Source: an uncultured Bacilli bacterium
GTDB taxonomy: Bacteria; Bacillota_I; Bacilli_A; RF39; UBA660
Reading direction: 5' to 3'
Assembly: GCA_934100165.1 (NCBI GenBank)
Contig: CAKOPN010000001.1
Span: 225,792-289,791, forward strand
DNA length: 64,000 bases
Shown: positions 60,764 to 64,000 of the stretch, in pieces
How positions within the stretch are numbered: position 1 is the first letter of the stretch
Layout: each line of letters starts with the position of its first letter
Notes under the pieces: model-generated
Told to the model about the DNA's origin: nothing
Databases searched by the model: none
The model's input: the letters and a program-made list of their open reading frames with translations, nothing else
Made by a program: the position numbers and the translations under genes

Positions 60764-62584
60764 TTAGTTTCTACTATCAAATTTCTTTCTTTCTGTTGTA
60801 TTTAAAATTCTTTTTCTAAGTCTTATAAAATGTGGAGTTACTTCAACTAATTCATCTGAATTTATATAATCAAGTGCATATTCAAGTGATATTGGTCTTG
60901 GTCTTTTAAGAACTACTGTATGATCACTTCCAGCAGCACGAATATTTGTTAAGTTTTTACCCTTAGTAACATTTACTGCTAAATCATTTTCTCTTGTATG
61001 TTCTCCAACAATCATACCTTCGTAAACATCAGTAGATGGTTCAATGAACATTATTCCACGATCTTCAAGACCACCAAGTGAGTAAGCAGTTGCTTTTCCT
61101 GTATCTATTGAAACTAAAACCCCAAGAGCTCTTTCACCAACATCAACATTAGCCATTTCACGATATTCTTTAAATGTATGGTTAATAATTCCATATCCTT
61201 TAGTAAGTGTTAAAAAGTTAGTTGTAAATCCAATTAACCCACGTGATGGAATAGTATAAAGAACTCTAGTCTGTCCATTAACATTGCTCATAGATTCCAT
61301 AGTAGCACCACGAAGTCCAAGCTGTTCAATTACACTACCAATGCTTTCTTCAGGACATTCTATTTGTAATTCTTCATATGGTTCCATCTTTTTACCATTT
61401 TCTTCTTTTATAATTACTTTAGGTTTACTTACTTCAAGTTCAAATCCTTCACGACGCATATTTTCAATAAGTATACCAAGGTGAAGTTCTCCTCTACCAG
61501 ATACAATCCAACTTTCTGTATCATTTGGTTCTACTCTCAAACTTACATCTTTCTGAGTTTCCTTGATTAGTCTTTCTTCTATTTTTCTAGCTGTTAAGAT
61601 TTTTCCATCTTTTCCGCAGAAAGGTGAAGAATTTGTTCCTATTGTCATTTGTAGAGTTGGTTCATCAATATGTAAAATAGGAAGTGCATTTAAATTGTTA
61701 TTATCACAAAGTGTTTCTCCTACTGAAATATCTGCAAGACCTGCTACTGCAACAATGTCTCCAGCCTCAGCTGTTTCAACTTCTATTTTTTTAAGTCCTA
61801 AATATCCAAAAATCTTTTGAATTCTAAATTGCTTAGTTGTACCATCAAGTCTCATACATGTAACCATTTGACCTGTTTTCATAACACCATTATGAACACG
61901 TCCAATACCAATTCTACCAACGAAATCATTATAATCTAACAAAGCTGGTTGGAATTGAAGTGGTGCATTAACATCACCTTGTGGAGCTGGTATTTCTGAA
62001 ATAATGTAATCAAGTAAGCCATCAAAACCTTTTGTTTGAGTTGAAATATCATCACTTAAACTACTTGTTCCATTTATAGCTGATGCGTAAACAACTTTAA
62101 AATCCAATTGATCATCAGTAGCACCAAGTTCTATAAAAAGTTCTAAAACTTCATCTACTACTTGTTTACATCTTGCAGAAGGCTTATCAACTTTGTTTAT
62201 AACAACAATAGGTTTTACCTTTGCTTCTAGTGCTTTCTTTAATACAAATCTAGTTTGTGGCATAGTACCTTCATAAGCATCTACTACAAGAAGAACGCCA
62301 TCAACCATATTCATAATACGTTCAACTTCTCCACCAAAATCAGCATGGCCTGGTGTATCAAGAATGTTTATACGGTATCCTTTATAATTTACAGCAGTTG
62401 TTTTAGCAAGAATAGTGATACCACGTTCCTTTTCAATTTGGTTAGTATCCATTGATATGTTACTAGTATCTTCATTTTCTCTAAAAGTCCCTGTTGACTT
62501 TAAAATTTCATCAACAAGAGTTGTCTTACCATGGTCAACATGGGCTATTATAGCTATATTTCTTTTTTTCATAAAATCACTCAC
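60764..62584 (-). CDS. typA: Ribosome-associated GTPase TypA/BipA
   Basis: A translational GTPase that binds the ribosome like EF-G and aids 50S assembly and growth under stress. The 606-residue protein has G1 AHVDHGKTTL, the switch region RGITILAKTTAV, G3 DTPGHADFG, G4 NKVD, domain II and the EF-G-like domains, then the TypA-specific C-terminal domain (about 485-600). Length and motifs are canonical. It has a near-consensus promoter. A short AGAAA/TTTCT stem with Ts after the stop may end its message, but is weak. Confidence 0.97.
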   Translation of the reverse strand: MSDFMKKRNIAIIAHVDHGKTTLVDEILKSTGTFRENEDTSNISMDTNQIEKERGITILAKTTAVNYKGYRINILDTPGHADFGGEVERIMNMVDGVLLVVDAYEGTMPQTRFVLKKALEAKVKPIVVINKVDKPSARCKQVVDEVLELFIELGATDDQLDFKVVYASAINGTSSLSDDISTQTKGFDGLLDYIISEIPAPQGDVNAPLQFQPALLDYNDFVGRIGIGRVHNGVMKTGQMVTCMRLDGTTKQFRIQKIFGYLGLKKIEVETAEAGDIVAVAGLADISVGETLCDNNNLNALPILHIDEPTLQMTIGTNSSPFCGKDGKILTARKIEERLIKETQKDVSLRVEPNDTESWIVSGRGELHLGILIENMRREGFELEVSKPKVIIKEENGKKMEPYEELQIECPEESIGSVIEQLGLRGATMESMSNVNGQTRVLYTIPSRGLIGFTTNFLTLTKGYGIINHTFKEYREMANVDVGERALGVLVSIDTGKATAYSLGGLEDRGIMFIEPSTDVYEGMIVGEHTRENDLAVNVTKGKNLTNIRAAGSDHTVVLKRPRPISLEYALDYINSDELVEVTPHFIRLRKRILNTTERKKFDSRN

Positions 62585-62602
62585 TTCTTTTAAACTTTTA
62601 CA

Positions 62603-62630
62603 ATTATATCACAAAGTGCCAAAAAATCAA
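62603..62630 (-). promoter_or_regulatory. typA promoter
   Basis: TTGATT-16 bases-TATAAT with an extended TG (TGATATAAT) on the minus strand, about 20 bases before the start codon. Confidence 0.75.
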
Positions 62631-62650
62631 TTATTTTTGTATATAAAGAA

Positions 62651-62681
62651 AGAAAAAATATCTAACACACTAGATATTTTT
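62651..62681 (-). terminator. Terminator after the 263-residue membrane-anchored protein gene
   Basis: An 11-bp perfect stem with loop GTGTGT, followed by a T-rich tract on the minus strand. Confidence 0.85.
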
Positions 62682-62686
62682 CAGTT

Positions 62687-63478
62687 CTATTTATCATCTT
62701 GTAATGGTTCAGAAGAATAAAAATAATACTTACCATCACTTGCTTTTTTAAATTTGAATACATACGTACTAAATTTATCACTAGTAATATCTTGATTAAA
62801 AATAGCACTAACTTCAATTTTTTCATAAACAGGTTTATCACTATCAAAATCTTTATAGAAAGAATAATATGTTTTTACACTGTTATCTTCATCAGTAAAA
62901 ATTACTTCTGATACATAAGCAATCTTTTGATAAAAAGTAATTTCTTCTTCTGTCATATTTTTTTTAATTATATTTGTTAATATAAAGTCATTACTTTCAA
63001 CGTAGTTTCCGTTATCACAACTATTATTGTGAATTTTAAATTTTTCGTTTTCATAAGTAAACTCAACACCAGAAGCTGGCACTTGATATATTAAATCCGG
63101 TCCATACAATTCTTTAATCAATTGATTTATTTCTTCTACATTTTTCTCTTCTGTAGATGTATTACAAACCTTTTCTTTATTTTTCATTCTATTATACTCA
63201 ATAGCGAAATCTATAAATTCATAATTAGGAATCTCATTAACCGATGTTTTTTTATTATTATAATAAATATTACGTACATAACTACCAGCATACTTATACA
63301 AATCATTATTAGATATTATATCTTGCATAAATGCTAACTCTTGCTCACTTACATTAACTTCATTGTCATTTGGAACATCATTATTACCATTATTATTCTT
63401 AGTAATATAGACAATTATGGCTACTGCAAACAAAACAAAAGCCAATATCACAAAAAATAACCGATTTTTATTTTTCAT
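62687..63478 (-). CDS. Membrane-anchored extracytoplasmic protein of unknown function
   Basis: A 263-residue protein with an N-terminal membrane anchor (LFFVILAFVLFAVAIIVYIT), an Asn/Asp-rich linker (NNNGNNDVPNDNE) and an outside domain of about 215 residues with two cysteines and alternating strand and helix patterns. It starts 18 bases after the stop of the cysteine-rich surface protein gene at the right edge and is likely in the same operon, so it may aid that protein at the cell surface. No family is recognised. Confidence 0.65.
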   Translation of the reverse strand: MKNKNRLFFVILAFVLFAVAIIVYITKNNNGNNDVPNDNEVNVSEQELAFMQDIISNNDLYKYAGSYVRNIYYNNKKTSVNEIPNYEFIDFAIEYNRMKNKEKVCNTSTEEKNVEEINQLIKELYGPDLIYQVPASGVEFTYENEKFKIHNNSCDNGNYVESNDFILTNIIKKNMTEEEITFYQKIAYVSEVIFTDEDNSVKTYYSFYKDFDSDKPVYEKIEVSAIFNQDITSDKFSTYVFKFKKASDGKYYFYSSEPLQDDK

Positions 63479-63496
63479 ATAATCACTCTCATTTCA

Positions 63497-64000
63497 CTAA
63501 TAATGCCAACATGACTTATATCCACCTTGACATGTATTATGACCAGTTAAACATGAATCATAATTCCCATTAACGTATCCACCTTTACATGAACAGCTTT
63601 GATTTACAGAACAACTAACATGACCAAGTTGACTGCCAGCACAAAATCTATAAGATTCACAAGCACTATATGCTGCATTACTAGAACTAAAACCACTTCC
63701 AGAAGCACTCTGAGTAGTACCTTTATTAGTTTTGTTGTTTATACAAACTGCTGACCCTGACCATCCATAGGAACAACTTTTACTTGCACAACTACTCCAA
63801 ACTTTTGGATATCCACCTTGGCAAGTATTTTCACCAGTTAAACAATCATCCCAACCGCACACAGGATCTTGGCTATATATTCTTACATAATATTTTTTCT
63901 TTATCATCGGTCCTGAATCATTTCCAGCATTATCTACGCATGATGTTTCTACTTCTTTACCTTCAGATGGTGATGGTATATGTATTGTCTTTCTGTTTTC
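63497..64000 (-). CDS. Cysteine-rich surface protein, C-terminal part (5' end off the right edge)
   Basis: The frame stays open from the window edge to a TAG at 63497, 167 residues seen. It first shows SCVDNAGNDSGP, the ending pattern of bacterial Ig-like repeat domains in surface proteins, then YYVRIYS and a region of about 130 residues rich in Cys, Gly and Ser. The module DxCLTGxNTCQGGY occurs twice (CLTGENTCQGGYPK and CLTGHNTCQGGYKS), so the tail is an internal duplication. The true start lies beyond the window; the first internal ATG (63907) is not a start. No sorting signal is seen at the C-terminus. Confidence 0.75.
   Translation of the reverse strand, partial: ENRKTIHIPSPSEGKEVETSCVDNAGNDSGPMIKKKYYVRIYSQDPVCGWDDCLTGENTCQGGYPKVWSSCASKSCSYGWSGSAVCINNKTNKGTTQSASGSGFSSSNAAYSACESYRFCAGSQLGHVSCSVNQSCSCKGGYVNGNYDSCLTGHNTCQGGYKSCWHY

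Overview
The window looks like chromosome from an anaerobic, AT-rich Firmicute with a cell wall, most likely an uncultured gut lineage of the Bacilli/Mollicutes-related kind (RF39- or Erysipelotrichales-like). This placement is inferred from gene content. Visible support: very AT-rich DNA; pyruvate formate-lyase and its activase; standard genetic code (TGA ends rsmI and the C39 transporter gene, tryptophan is TGG), which argues against Mycoplasma code 4; and FtsA, FtsZ, SepF, DivIVA, MltG, LspA and a PASTA kinase, which argue for peptidoglycan. Most genes lie on the minus strand, with strong GGAGG-type ribosome binding sites and many TGnTATAAT extended -10 promoters.

Layout. 0-5 kb: pflB-pflA, rsmI, a 29-residue membrane peptide, an HD hydrolase and a six-tRNA cluster (Ser, fMet, Asp, Phe, Arg, Pro) with its own promoter and terminator. 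5.5-16.7 kb: rpmB, then a division block (divIVA, sepF, a HerA-type ATPase, the YmfH/YmfF M16 pair, deoD, ftsK/spoIIIE, ftsZ, ftsA). 16.7-29.9 kb: an accessory island between ftsA and greA. It holds a secreted protein, a membrane-bound XRE regulator, a membrane-anchored protein, a 2054-residue DNRLRE/YD-repeat (RHS) protein, a phage tail-collar-like protein, and a compact bacteriocin operon: C39 peptidase ABC transporter, small single-pass accessory protein, two double-glycine-leader peptides with GxxxG motifs, and a two-helix putative immunity protein. Three of these genes (47, 57 and 56 residues) are very short.

30-45 kb: greA and a block collinear with the Bacillus subtilis yrz/yrr region (ireB, ruvX, DUF1292, mltG, trmR, trhP1, trhP2), with a dGTPase-like HD gene between trhP2 and greA where udk lies in B. 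subtilis. Then come a rhomboid protease, rluD-like, lspA and ylmC genes, and rlmN-stp-prkC-rsgA-rpe. IreB, its kinase (PrkC/IreK type) and its phosphatase are all present within 10 kb.

45-54.5 kb: lineage-specific genes. A tandem paralogous pair of unknown 315-residue proteins; a NifU-like scaffold; a possible CotS-like protein; and a surface-protein operon with two paralogous signal-peptide/TM proteins, a 1288-residue cysteine-rich exported protein and a small membrane protein. A thioredoxin-like CxxC lipoprotein is encoded divergently and could act on those cysteines.

54.5-64 kb: a DgkB-like lipid kinase, a NatAB-like ABC exporter, a pentapeptide-repeat protein, an endolysin-like protein with SH3 domain and cationic tail, tRNA-Ala, trmL, a thioredoxin-fold membrane protein, typA, a membrane-anchored protein, and the 3' end of a cysteine-rich surface protein running off the right edge.

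The most interesting candidates for undescribed biology are the bacteriocin operon, the adjoining tail-collar/RHS toxin-like locus, and the cysteine-rich surface locus.
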